A stretch of DNA of 8,170 bases from UBA1425 sp045537495 (lineage in GTDB: Bacteria; Bacillota; Clostridia; Oscillospirales; Acutalibacteraceae). Every line of letters begins with the position of its first letter. Position 1 is the first letter of the stretch. Under the pieces are notes generated by a model. That model searched no databases and had not been told where the DNA came from. It saw only the letters and a list, made by a program, of their open reading frames with translations. The position numbers and the translations under genes are program-made. Where the stretch lies: contig JAZSPN010000112.1 of assembly GCA_045537495.1 (NCBI GenBank), forward strand, positions 1 through 8,170, in the 5' to 3' direction. Shown in pieces: positions 1-6,538 of the stretch.

Positions 1-33
1 CTCACAGAACGACATGGCTACGATCCGACTTGA
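1..33 (+). CDS. Possible C-terminal end of an upstream rightward gene (partial)
   Basis: Frame 1 is open from the window edge and reads LTERHGYDPT before a TGA at 31-33. The stop lies directly against the start of the repeat at 34, whose hairpin and T-run would serve as the terminator of this gene. Ten codons are too few to identify a family, and an open frame this short is expected by chance. The call rests mainly on the position of the stop just ahead of a terminator that points the same way. Confidence 0.3.
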   Translation, partial: LTERHGYDPT

Positions 34-184
34 CAGCCTTCGGCTGCCACCCTCCTTTACACAAGGAGGGCTTTTTTGTTAGTACAGACTTTTAGCATTA
101 ATGCCAAAAACAAGTAGGTAAATTTAGCAGAAAACGCCAAGATTCAGCACAAACTCCTCGGCTCCCTCTGACGACGGAGGCGGT
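34..184 (+). repeat. Dispersed terminator-bearing repeat, left copy
   Basis: This ~150 bp stretch is repeated in inverted orientation at 7958-8099. Bases 34-116 match 8099-8017 on the other strand with only two mismatches in 83. Similarity continues weakly to about 124, then resumes in a second block (GCACAA..TCCTCG and GAGGCGGT, to 184), with small insertions between. Inside are a CAGCC-TTC-GGCTG hairpin (34-46), the terminator hairpin (50-70), and a perfect palindrome GCATTAATGC (95-104) flanked by T and A runs. There is no open reading frame of note. It resembles the short intergenic repeats common in Clostridia genomes, but the family was not checked. Confidence 0.85.
50..77 (+). terminator. 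Intrinsic terminator inside the left repeat
   Basis: An 8 bp GC-rich stem (CCCTCCTT / AAGGAGGG, 50-57 and 63-70) with a 5-base loop TACAC is followed by C and six Ts (72-77). This is a classical rho-independent terminator for rightward transcription, fitting a gene ending at about 33. In the reverse direction no T-run follows the stem. Confidence 0.8.
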
Positions 185-208
185 ATGGGTAACTGCTGAT
201 TTTTGTAT

Positions 209-242
209 AAAAAAGCCATAAGCGTGTATTGCTTATGGCTTT
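209..242 (-). terminator. Terminator of the leftward symporter gene
   Basis: Read on the minus strand, the stem AAAGCCATAAGC / GCTTATGGCTTT (12 bp including the A/T base pairs) with loop AATACAC runs straight into a T-run (A's at 209-214 on the plus strand). It lies 15 bases past the symporter stop codon at 257-259. Confidence 0.85.
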
Positions 243-256
243 AAGCTGTTGAATTA

Positions 257-1801
257 TCAGTTGGATTTTCTTGCTTCGATTTCGGCAACCATTTCTCTCT
301 GGCGCTTTTCGGTGAGTGTGTAGAAGAGCATGGGAACTACACAAGCGAACATACTGATTACACCCGAGAGAATGAGAACGTTCCAAAGGGAATTCGGAGA
401 AGCAACGATACCGGTTTCGGTGTTGATTCCTGCAATGCTTACCGACATAACACCGATAAATGCACCGACAGCCATGCCGATCTTATTAATGAGAGTCTGC
501 ATGGCGAAGCAGATACCTTCGCCTCTTTCGCCTGTTTTCCATTCGAGATAATCGACCGTATCGCCGATCATGGCATAGGTCATGATGTTGTTGACGCCCT
601 GAGGAATACCGAGAAGAACAAGACCGATACCGCAAACGATAAGCTTCCATGTTGCATCGTAACCGACAAAATACATAATTGCCATTACGACACCGCCAAA
701 CAGGTGAACGAAAATGTAGGTGTATTTCTTGGTGAATTTTTTTGTAAGCCATGGAACGAGGACGGAAGCGACAAGTCCTCCGGGAACGACGAGAAGAGTG
801 ATTATGCTGTAAATCCCTTCATTCTGAAGGATATACTTTGCAAAGTAAAGACCGCCCGTGTAGGAATAAACCATTCGTGCACCGCCGAGTATGCCCGAAA
901 TGACGATGAGAAGCAGTTCCTTATTCTTAAAAAGAAGCTTCAAGTTATGACCGAGCGACGGTGCTTCACCTTCTGCGGTGAAGCGTTCCTTGGTGTTTTT
1001 AAAGCCGTAGAAGAACATGGGCATCGAAATTGCGACGAAAACAATGGCGCATATCGCATATGTCCATTTGAGAGTGTTTGCGTTTGCGGAAAGGCAATCC
1101 GTCATGACGGTACCTATGTATTCCTTGGCGCCTTCCGCATCGACACCGTAATCACGCATAATCATTGCGATGTGTTCGGCGCTGTCGGTATATTTGAATT
1201 TTGCGGTAATGGCGTTTGTGATAAAGGGAACACCGACCGTTACGACACCTGCACCGACGGTACAAGCAAGACGTGCAATGGTGAGAATGTTACCGCGAAC
1301 GGTTGTGTCGTTGGTAAGGCAGGTGGAGAGTCCCCAGTAGGGAACATCGGCGACGGTGTACACAACGGACCAGATGACATAGATTATCGAAATAAGAACG
1401 AAAGTTGTTTTTGTCTTTGCTTCGAAGAACGGCAGGAAGCAGAGAATTGTACAAATACCGATGGGAATAGCCATCCATTTGAGATAGGGACGGCATTTGC
1501 CCCATTTTGTACGTGTTTTATCGACGATACTGCCCATGATGGGATCGTTGAAAGCATCAAATACACGAGTGGCAAGCATCAGAAAAGCTACTGCCATTGT
1601 GCCCGAAACAGCACCGAACATAACATCCGATGCACCGAAAAGCAGAGCATCTGTCATAAAAATCGTAAGGTATGAACCGACGATGGTGCAGATGAAATTC
1701 TGACCTATACCGGTAATGCTGTAAGCAATAGCCTCCTTCGGCTGTACTCCTTTACCGGGAGTGGTTCCGAATACCTTGTGAAGCAAGGGTTGGATATTCA
1801 T
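257..1801 (-). CDS. GPH-family (MelB-like) sugar:cation symporter
   Basis: An integral membrane transporter of the glycoside-pentoside-hexuronide:cation symporter family (MFS fold, about 12 membrane segments), 514 residues. Uptake of a glycoside, pentoside or hexuronide with Na+ or H+ is the family role; the substrate cannot be read from sequence. The helix II signature FDAFNDP (81-87) followed by a basic stretch, TRTKWGKCRPY, is typical. D82 and D86 match the MelB pair D55/D59, and DVPYW (152-156) matches MelB D124/W128. The protein is longer than MelB (about 470) because of a hydrophilic insert at about 202-243, between predicted helices V and VI. The ATG at 1801 was chosen over an in-frame upstream Met because AGGAGG sits 5 bases before it. 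The gene stands alone, with its own promoter, palindromic operator and terminator, and no glycosidase alongside. I am sure of the family. Confidence 0.93.
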   Translation of the reverse strand: MNIQPLLHKVFGTTPGKGVQPKEAIAYSITGIGQNFICTIVGSYLTIFMTDALLFGASDVMFGAVSGTMAVAFLMLATRVFDAFNDPIMGSIVDKTRTKWGKCRPYLKWMAIPIGICTILCFLPFFEAKTKTTFVLISIIYVIWSVVYTVADVPYWGLSTCLTNDTTVRGNILTIARLACTVGAGVVTVGVPFITNAITAKFKYTDSAEHIAMIMRDYGVDAEGAKEYIGTVMTDCLSANANTLKWTYAICAIVFVAISMPMFFYGFKNTKERFTAEGEAPSLGHNLKLLFKNKELLLIVISGILGGARMVYSYTGGLYFAKYILQNEGIYSIITLLVVPGGLVASVLVPWLTKKFTKKYTYIFVHLFGGVVMAIMYFVGYDATWKLIVCGIGLVLLGIPQGVNNIMTYAMIGDTVDYLEWKTGERGEGICFAMQTLINKIGMAVGAFIGVMSVSIAGINTETGIVASPNSLWNVLILSGVISMFACVVPMLFYTLTEKRQREMVAEIEARKSN

Positions 1802-1823
1802 ATTAACCTCCTGAAAAACGTGT

Positions 1824-1839
1824 TGATACAATTGTATCA
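1824..1839. promoter_or_regulatory. Perfect 16 bp palindrome, likely operator of the symporter
   Basis: TGATACAATTGTATCA is an exact inverted repeat of two 8-base arms with no gap. It covers the predicted leftward -10 (1831-1836) and lies 22 bases upstream of the symporter start. This is a position where a repressor dimer would block initiation. Sugar transporter genes are often controlled by GntR-, LacI- or AraR-type regulators, but no regulator gene is in the window, so the cognate protein is unknown. Confidence 0.6.
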
Positions 1840-1858
1840 CAATAAAGAAATAAAGCAA
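1831..1858 (-). promoter_or_regulatory. Promoter for the symporter gene
   Basis: On the minus strand, TTGCTT (1853-1858) and TACAAT (1831-1836) are separated by 16 bp. The -10 matches TATAAT at five of six positions; the -35 is weaker. It would start transcription at about 1824, leaving a short leader of roughly 22 bases that contains the AGGAGG site. Confidence 0.6.
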
Positions 1859-1889
1859 GATGTTTTTGAAATTAATAACACCGTAACAG

Positions 1890-1918
1890 TTGAAATGAGT
1901 GTAAAAAAATAGTATAAT
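1890..1918 (+). promoter_or_regulatory. Promoter for the MATE gene
   Basis: TTGAAA (1890-1895) and TATAAT (1913-1918) are separated by 17 bp: five of six and six of six matches to the SigA consensus. The expected start point is near 1925, giving a short leader before the ribosome binding site at 1932. Confidence 0.8.
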
Positions 1919-1931
1919 TCATAAGAATTTC

Positions 1932-1954
1932 AGGAGAAGAGATGTTTTGATTTG
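1932..1954 (+). promoter_or_regulatory. Unusual translation start region of the MATE gene
   Basis: AGGAG (1932-1936) is spaced 5 bases from an ATG at 1942, but that ATG reads ATG TTT TGA and stops after two codons. The MATE frame begins at TTG 1952, one base beyond the TGA and 15 bases from the AGGAG. Removing one T from the run at 1945-1948 would give ATG TTT GAT TTG ACA, joining the well-placed ATG to the MATE frame. Either a one-base indel has occurred or TTG is used through reinitiation. Confidence 0.6.
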
Positions 1955-3283
1955 ACAGTTACATCCGATATTTTTGAAACCGAAAGAATAAGCAGAATAC
2001 TTTTTCGTCTGGCACCTCCCGTGATGCTGGCACAGCTCATACAGGCTTTATACAACATAACAGACAGCCTGTTTATCGGAAGATATTCCGAAACGGGACT
2101 TACAGCGCTGTCGATAGTGTATCCTTTGCAGCTCCTCATGATTGCATTGGCTGTCGGGGCAGGCGTCGGCACAAATACCGTAATGTCGGCGAAATACGGT
2201 ATCGGGAAAGAAAAGGAAGCCGATGAATTTGCGGGAGTTTCGACTCCTCTTGCATTCGCACTATGGGCAGTTTTCGCTTTTGTTTGCTGGGTGATGATGC
2301 CGTCATATGCGAGAATGCAGACGGATACCGCCGAGGTTATAGAAGAAGTCATCGTATACGGCAGAACGGTGTGTCTTTTCAGCACGGGGCTTTTCCTCGA
2401 AAGTATGTGGACGAAGATTTTGCAGGCGAAAGGCGACATGAAAACTCCGATGACGGCGCAGATTGCCGGAGCCGCCGTGAATATCGTGCTTGATCCTCTG
2501 CTGATATTCGGAATGCTCGGATTGCCCGAACTCGGAATCAAAGGGGCGGGAATCGCAACCGTTGCAGGACAGTTTGCGGCCGCTGCCGTTGTGATGAAAA
2601 AGGGATTTTCACGTTCACCGTCAATCAGAAAATATCCGCACTGCACAGCAAAGATTTTCCGTCTGGGATTGCCCAATATGCTCATGCAGTCGGCGTATAC
2701 GTTTTACATATTCGGACTGAATTTCATTCTGTCGGGCTTTTGCGATCAGGCGGTTACGGCTCTCGGACTCTACTATAAATGGCAGACATTTTTCTTCATT
2801 CCGTTAGGAGCAATGCAAACGTGCATTGTCCCCGTGATAAGCTATAATTTCGCTTCAAAGAATATCGAACGATGCAAGAGGACTCTGAGAGATTCGATAA
2901 TTTTCGGAATGGCTCTGATTTCTCTGGGGACCGTTCTCTTCGAGGCGATACCATCGCAGTTGCTCTCGGTATTCTCATCCGATAAAACCGTTATTGAAAT
3001 CGGTACTGTTGGCTTCAGGTTCATCGGAGCGGCATATATCCCGATGGTCACATCACTGATCTATCCCGTGTTCTTTCAGGCCGTCGGCGAAGGCTTCAAA
3101 AGTTCACTCCTCACCGTTGTACGCACAGTGGTGCTTTTTGTACCGCTCGGATACATTTTTTCGAGAATATCGCTTACGTGGTTCTGGATGACATATCCGC
3201 TGACGGAAATTATCACTACCGCAACCGGATTCCTGCTTTACAGGAATTTTATGAAAAGGTTCAGGTTTTCGGAAAACAAATAA
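1952..3283 (+). CDS. MATE-family multidrug/metabolite efflux transporter
   Basis: A 443-residue inner-membrane protein with about 12 membrane segments, the usual MATE length (about 450). Members export drugs, dyes or metabolites against Na+ or H+. The first repeat starts with the typical APPVMLAQLIQALYNITDS region (21-39), then TALSIVYPLQ and a glycine-rich GAGVGTNTVMSAKYG (69-83). The second half opens with RLGLPNMLMQ, the corresponding position in the pseudo-twofold fold. It has its own strong promoter at 1890-1918. No clear terminator follows, so some read-through into the hydrolase gene at 3344 is possible. The first in-frame start is TTG 1952, poorly placed relative to the AGGAG site; see the start-region entry. 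The next in-frame Met is residue 25, too far into helix 1 to be the true start. Substrate unknown. Confidence 0.92.
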   Translation: MTVTSDIFETERISRILFRLAPPVMLAQLIQALYNITDSLFIGRYSETGLTALSIVYPLQLLMIALAVGAGVGTNTVMSAKYGIGKEKEADEFAGVSTPLAFALWAVFAFVCWVMMPSYARMQTDTAEVIEEVIVYGRTVCLFSTGLFLESMWTKILQAKGDMKTPMTAQIAGAAVNIVLDPLLIFGMLGLPELGIKGAGIATVAGQFAAAAVVMKKGFSRSPSIRKYPHCTAKIFRLGLPNMLMQSAYTFYIFGLNFILSGFCDQAVTALGLYYKWQTFFFIPLGAMQTCIVPVISYNFASKNIERCKRTLRDSIIFGMALISLGTVLFEAIPSQLLSVFSSDKTVIEIGTVGFRFIGAAYIPMVTSLIYPVFFQAVGEGFKSSLLTVVRTVVLFVPLGYIFSRISLTWFWMTYPLTEIITTATGFLLYRNFMKRFRFSENK

Positions 3284-3290
3284 TTCTTCC

Positions 3291-3319
3291 TTGACACCGA
3301 AAAGCTTTTCGATTATTAT
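3291..3319 (+). promoter_or_regulatory. Promoter of the hydrolase-EEP operon, with palindrome in the spacer
   Basis: TTGACA (3291-3296), 17 bp, then TATTAT (3314-3319): a near-consensus SigA promoter just 7 bases after the MATE stop. The spacer contains a perfect 14 bp palindrome CGAAAAGCTTTTCG (3298-3311), which could be an operator. Folded as RNA it would be a weak hairpin followed by ATTATTATTT, so partial termination of MATE transcripts is an alternative reading. Confidence 0.75.
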
Positions 3320-3343
3320 TTATAAAGAAAAAAGGTGATAAGG

Positions 3344-4087
3344 ATGTTAAAAACTCTCGGAAATTTCAGATGCGAAACATTCCTCTTTGAAGGCATAGAG
3401 GCTATCGTCGTTATCCCCGAAGAGAGGGACAGCCTCGGACGCTGGGTTTTAAAGTCGCAGTACTGGGGTGCATTCCCCGACGTCGAAATAAAGCTTCTCG
3501 AAAGAGGTTTTCACGTTGCATTCATAAAAAATGATACACGTTTCGCCACAAGTGAAGAGTGTGCGAGAAAGGCTCGGTTTGTACATTACGTAGCCGAAAA
3601 GTATTCGCTGTCAGAGAAATGCGTACCCGTCGGAATGAGCTGCGGCGGTGCACACGCGGTAAGATTTTCGGGACTGTATCCTGAGCTTGTGTCGTGTATC
3701 TTTATCGATGCACCCGTGCTTAACTATTGCAGTTTTCCCGGCAAGGTCGGCGACGAAGAGTGTGAAAGCGTATGGGAAGCCGAGTTTATAAAGGCATATC
3801 CCGGAATTTCCCGATACAGACTTCTGAATTTCCTGGAGCATCCTCTTAATTGTGCAGATACCATCAGGGAAAATTCAATACCCGTTCTGATGGTTTACGG
3901 CGGAGAAGACAGTTGCGTCATTTACGAGGAAAACGGCTTTTTGCTTAAAGAGGCGTTTGAAGGCACAGACCTTCTCAAAGAGATTAGAATTCCTCTTCGC
4001 GGACATCACCCTCACGGAATGATAGGCGACAATACACCGATTGTTGATTTCATCGACGAAAACAGCAGGAACATGTTGTTAATTTAA
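3344..4087 (+). CDS. Alpha/beta-hydrolase fold protein
   Basis: A 247-residue, apparently cytoplasmic hydrolase; there is no signal peptide. The nucleophile elbow is GMSCG with S99. The acid is probably D189 in VYGGEDS, and the histidine lies in GHHPHG (220-225, probably H221 or H224). These have the order and spacing of an alpha/beta-hydrolase triad. An N-terminal stretch with RWVLKSQYWGAF (33-44) precedes the GFHVAFI strand and probably helps form the oxyanion hole. The ATG at 3344 is preferred over GTG 3335 because AGGTGAT (3333-3339), a good anti-Shine-Dalgarno match, lies 4 bases before it. It is first in a two-gene operon, 28 bases ahead of the EEP gene. An esterase or peptidase of small substrates is plausible; the substrate cannot be inferred. 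Confidence 0.85.
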   Translation: MLKTLGNFRCETFLFEGIEAIVVIPEERDSLGRWVLKSQYWGAFPDVEIKLLERGFHVAFIKNDTRFATSEECARKARFVHYVAEKYSLSEKCVPVGMSCGGAHAVRFSGLYPELVSCIFIDAPVLNYCSFPGKVGDEECESVWEAEFIKAYPGISRYRLLNFLEHPLNCADTIRENSIPVLMVYGGEDSCVIYEENGFLLKEAFEGTDLLKEIRIPLRGHHPHGMIGDNTPIVDFIDENSRNMLLI

Positions 4088-4115
4088 TCAGTTTTAATCA
4101 GAAAGAGGTATTTTT

Positions 4116-4979
4116 ATGTTGACGTTTTTTAACAAGTTCAGAGGCATGGTTTCGTTTTTTCTTGCGATAATTCTTTCCCTTATGGGACTCTATGTTCCGC
4201 AAAGAGCAACGAAGGATCACATTAACGACGGCGAAATCAGAATAATGTCCTTCAACATCCGTTGCGGTGAGTTCGAGGAAAGAGGCGAAACGGTACCACG
4301 TCTTATCGGAGAATATATGCCCGATTCCGTCGGCATTCAGGAATGTACGTACGATTGGTACAAAACACTCAAAAGACTTCTGCCCGAGTATCAGTTTGTC
4401 GGTGTCGGCAGAGATACGGGAGATCTCAGCGAGGATTGCGGAGAGATATCGGCAGTTCTTTTCAGAAAGGACAAATACGCTCTCAAAGACAGCGGAACCT
4501 TCTGGCTTTCGGAAACACCCGACGAGGTTTCAAGAGGCTGGGACGGTGCCTGTAACAGAATCTGTACATACGCAGTGCTTGAAAACAAAGAAACCGGCAA
4601 GACTTATGCTCATGTAAATACACATCTTGATCACATAGGTGTTTTCGCAAGAAAGAACGGTGTTGATCTTGTTACTCGGAAGGCTCTGAGCTTCGATGTT
4701 CCGACAGTCCTTACGGGTGACTTCAACTTCAAAAAAGGCACCGATCTTTATACTCAGCTTACGGCAACGGGACTTCGTGACACTCAGGATCTCGCGACCG
4801 ATACAATGAACGGAAAAACGTATCACGGCTATAACGGCGGAGAAGACGGCACACCGATCGACTTTATCCTGGTTAACGACAAGATCGAATCCGTCAGCAG
4901 ATACAAGATTGTCCGAGATCTCATAAACGACTGGTACACATCGGATCATTATCCGATTTACGCAGACATGACATTCTGA
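4116..4979 (+). CDS. Exported or membrane-anchored endonuclease/exonuclease/phosphatase-family hydrolase
   Basis: A 287-residue metal-dependent phosphoesterase-fold enzyme. Residues 12-27 form a hydrophobic N-terminal segment after a basic start (KFR), so the protein is probably secreted or tethered outside; there is no lipobox cysteine. The catalytic set is complete: N47 in SFNIR, E76 in GIQE, H170 in NTHLDH, D202/N204 in GDFN, D249 in IDFIL and the terminal SDH (D277/H278). The GTFWLSETP (127-135) and GWD (141-143) stretches are typical of the EEP-1 group (sphingomyelinase C/inositol-phosphatase-like), rather than exonuclease III or DNase I. ATG 4116 is preceded by AGAGGT with a 6-base gap. 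It is the second gene after the hydrolase and ends at a strong terminator. The substrate could be a phospholipid, sugar phosphate or nucleic acid. Confidence 0.87.
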   Translation: MLTFFNKFRGMVSFFLAIILSLMGLYVPQRATKDHINDGEIRIMSFNIRCGEFEERGETVPRLIGEYMPDSVGIQECTYDWYKTLKRLLPEYQFVGVGRDTGDLSEDCGEISAVLFRKDKYALKDSGTFWLSETPDEVSRGWDGACNRICTYAVLENKETGKTYAHVNTHLDHIGVFARKNGVDLVTRKALSFDVPTVLTGDFNFKKGTDLYTQLTATGLRDTQDLATDTMNGKTYHGYNGGEDGTPIDFILVNDKIESVSRYKIVRDLINDWYTSDHYPIYADMTF

Positions 4980-4990
4980 TAAGTACAAAA

Positions 4991-5026
4991 GAGGGGGCTG
5001 TTTTCGCAGCTCCCTCATATATTTTT
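4991..5026. terminator. Bidirectional terminator between convergent genes
   Basis: The stem GAGGGGGCTG / CAGCTCCCTC (4991-5000 and 5007-5016, one G-U pair) has loop TTTTCG. Rightward it is followed by ATATATTTTT, leftward by TTTTGTACTT. It serves the EEP gene (stop 4977-4979) and the leftward small gene, whose stop codon (5015-5017) overlaps the stem. Confidence 0.85.
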
Positions 5027-5260
5027 CCCTTCGACGAACCAGCGGTTGTTTTCGAGGAAAATATGTTTTTCACGTCCCTTTATCATGCAGGTATAACGTA
5101 TTCCGCAGCCGCCCGCTTTAAGTGAGGCGGCAGGTCGTATATCGACAACGCGGTCAATTTCATATTGAGTGCCGTCCTCCCACAAGATGCTGATAGGCAG
5201 TATGGTGCCGTTTTTGTCGAATCGTGTTATTACGTCGATATAAACTTTTCGGTATGTCAT
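5015..5260 (-). CDS. Small conserved-looking protein coupled to the Y-family polymerase
   Basis: An 81-residue protein of unknown function. It is rich in alternating hydrophobic/polar stretches (KVYIDVITRF, ISILWEDGTQYEIDRVVDI, RYTCMIKG, HIFLENNRWFVEG), suggesting a small all-beta domain. A central RPAASLKAGGCGIRYTC segment looks like a conserved core. There is no signal peptide, membrane segment or metal-binding motif. ATG 5260 is preceded by GAGGTGA, 5 bases away, and this site overlaps the TAG stop of the polymerase gene (5272-5274). The two are therefore one transcript and probably translationally coupled. I recall similar small proteins beside dinB-type genes in Clostridia, but cannot name the family. 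Co-regulation suggests an accessory role in damage tolerance; this is inference. Confidence 0.8.
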   Translation of the reverse strand: MTYRKVYIDVITRFDKNGTILPISILWEDGTQYEIDRVVDIRPAASLKAGGCGIRYTCMIKGREKHIFLENNRWFVEGKNI

Positions 5261-5271
5261 TCATGTCACCT

Positions 5272-6525
5272 CTAAAAAAATCCTACCGGGTGAATAAGGT
5301 GGTCGTCATACGGATTCAAGGCGGTGATGTCGGAGGACTGCAAAAGAGAAGCGGGACGCACGCAGGTGCTGCCGTAACGTTTTTTGAGCTTATCCAGAGC
5401 ACCGTCAAGACGGGAAAGCTTCGTGCGGTGTTCTTCGTCGTGAAAGAGGTCGGGCTGAAAACAGGAATCGGCAGCTTCAAACCCCGAAACGCAGACACTC
5501 AGGGCTCTGACGGGGTTTTTCCACTCATAATTCTCTTCAAAGAGTGACATCATGTGCGAACAAATTTCTTCCGTAATATCCGTCGGAGAAACCGTTTTTT
5601 GTCGTGTGACGGAAAAGAGAAACGAATCACGAACGGATATTCCGACACCCGTGCATCTGAATCCGTGATCTCTCATACGTCTTGCGACACTTTCCGACAG
5701 TATCTGAATGATGAGCGAAACCTCCTTCGTGTCCGTGAGGTTACGCGGAAGTGTGGTGCCGTTGCTTATAGATTTAACGGTCGATGTGTTTTCTTCGGAA
5801 ATCACGGGACTACTGTCAAGTCCGTTTGCGAAAGAATGGATTACATATCCCTGCTTTCCGAGATGCGACGAAAGAATCTCGGGATCGCAAAGGGCAATAT
5901 CTCCGATCGTCGTAATTCCGATGTTCCTGAGCTTTTTCTCACACGATTTCCCCACATACAAAAGATCGGATGCAGGTAACGGCCATATTTTTTCACGGAA
6001 ATTCTCCTTGGTGAAAACCGTTATAGCATCGGGCTTTTTGTAGTCGCTTCCGAGCTTTGCAAACACCTTATTGAAGCTTACACCGATACTGACGGTGATG
6101 CCGATTTCTTCTTTGACACGTTTACGGATTTTTTCGGCGATTTCTTCACCGCTGCCGAAAATACGGCTTCCCGTGACGTCAAGCCACGATTCGTCGAGTC
6201 CGAAAGGCTCAACAAGATCGGTATAATCCATGCAGATGCTTCGTACAAGATTAGAAAAACGCATATACAAAGGAAAATTCGGCGGCACAATCACAAGATC
6301 GGGACACTTCCTCTTTGCCTGAAATATGGTTTCGGCGGTCTTCACACCGTAAGATGCCGCAATTTCGTTGCGAGTCAGAATTATTCCGTGACGCTTCTCA
6401 ACACTTCCTCCGACGGCGACAGGCTTTTCCCGTATCTCGGGACGGTGCAGACATTCCACCGACGCATAGAATTTGTTGCAGTCAACGTGCAGTATTACTC
6501 TTTCCGTATGAACACCCCCGAACAA
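5272..6525 (-). CDS. dinB: Y-family translesion DNA polymerase (DinB/Pol IV type)
   Basis: About 417 residues from TTG 6525, full length for Firmicutes DinB-type enzymes. It copies past damaged template bases. Palm motif HVDCNKFY carries metal ligand D15 and the probable steric-gate Y20. Catalytic D111/E112 lie in PFGLDESWLDVTGS. SIGVSFNKVFAKLGSDYKKP (146-165) is the usual palm block, then the thumb and a little-finger domain. QPDLF (357-361) fits the beta-clamp-binding pattern, and the end IHPVGFF is typical. The start is uncertain. ATGs at 6552 and 6690 lie upstream of or beyond the predicted promoter -10, so they should not be on the mRNA. TTG 6525 lacks a ribosome binding site. ACG 6507 is where homologues begin (MERVILH-like) and is preceded by GGGGGTG at 5 bases. 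The gene is preceded by LexA-type boxes and followed by a coupled small gene. Confidence 0.92.
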   Translation of the reverse strand: MFGGVHTERVILHVDCNKFYASVECLHRPEIREKPVAVGGSVEKRHGIILTRNEIAASYGVKTAETIFQAKRKCPDLVIVPPNFPLYMRFSNLVRSICMDYTDLVEPFGLDESWLDVTGSRIFGSGEEIAEKIRKRVKEEIGITVSIGVSFNKVFAKLGSDYKKPDAITVFTKENFREKIWPLPASDLLYVGKSCEKKLRNIGITTIGDIALCDPEILSSHLGKQGYVIHSFANGLDSSPVISEENTSTVKSISNGTTLPRNLTDTKEVSLIIQILSESVARRMRDHGFRCTGVGISVRDSFLFSVTRQKTVSPTDITEEICSHMMSLFEENYEWKNPVRALSVCVSGFEAADSCFQPDLFHDEEHRTKLSRLDGALDKLKKRYGSTCVRPASLLQSSDITALNPYDDHLIHPVGFF

Positions 6526-6532
6526 ACGTTCT
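6519..6532. promoter_or_regulatory. LexA (DinR-type) SOS box 1
   Basis: CGAACAAACGTTCT on the plus strand matches the Gram-positive LexA consensus CGAACRNRYGTTYC at 13 of 14 positions, with a clean GAAC-N4-GTTC core. It lies immediately downstream of the dinB -10, over the predicted start point, where LexA binding would repress transcription. Confidence 0.85.
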
Positions 6533-6538
6533 GAAAGG

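Noticed and set aside
367..376. LexA-like GAACGTTC at about 368-375
   Set aside because: The half-sites abut without the 4-base spacer required by the Gram-positive LexA box, and it lies inside the symporter coding region.
704..1675. Long plus-strand open frame (323 residues) opposite the symporter
   Set aside because: It is an antisense shadow: Cys/Asn/Asp-rich with no domain pattern, no ribosome binding site, and lying wholly within the well-supported GPH gene.
1930..2685. Minus-strand open frame (251 residues) opposite the MATE gene
   Set aside because: Its composition is a mirror of the membrane protein codons; it has no start signal and overlaps the MATE promoter region.
4530..5018. 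Minus-strand open frame (162 residues) opposite the EEP gene
   Set aside because: It runs through the bidirectional terminator and the EEP active-site codons; no family features or ribosome binding site.
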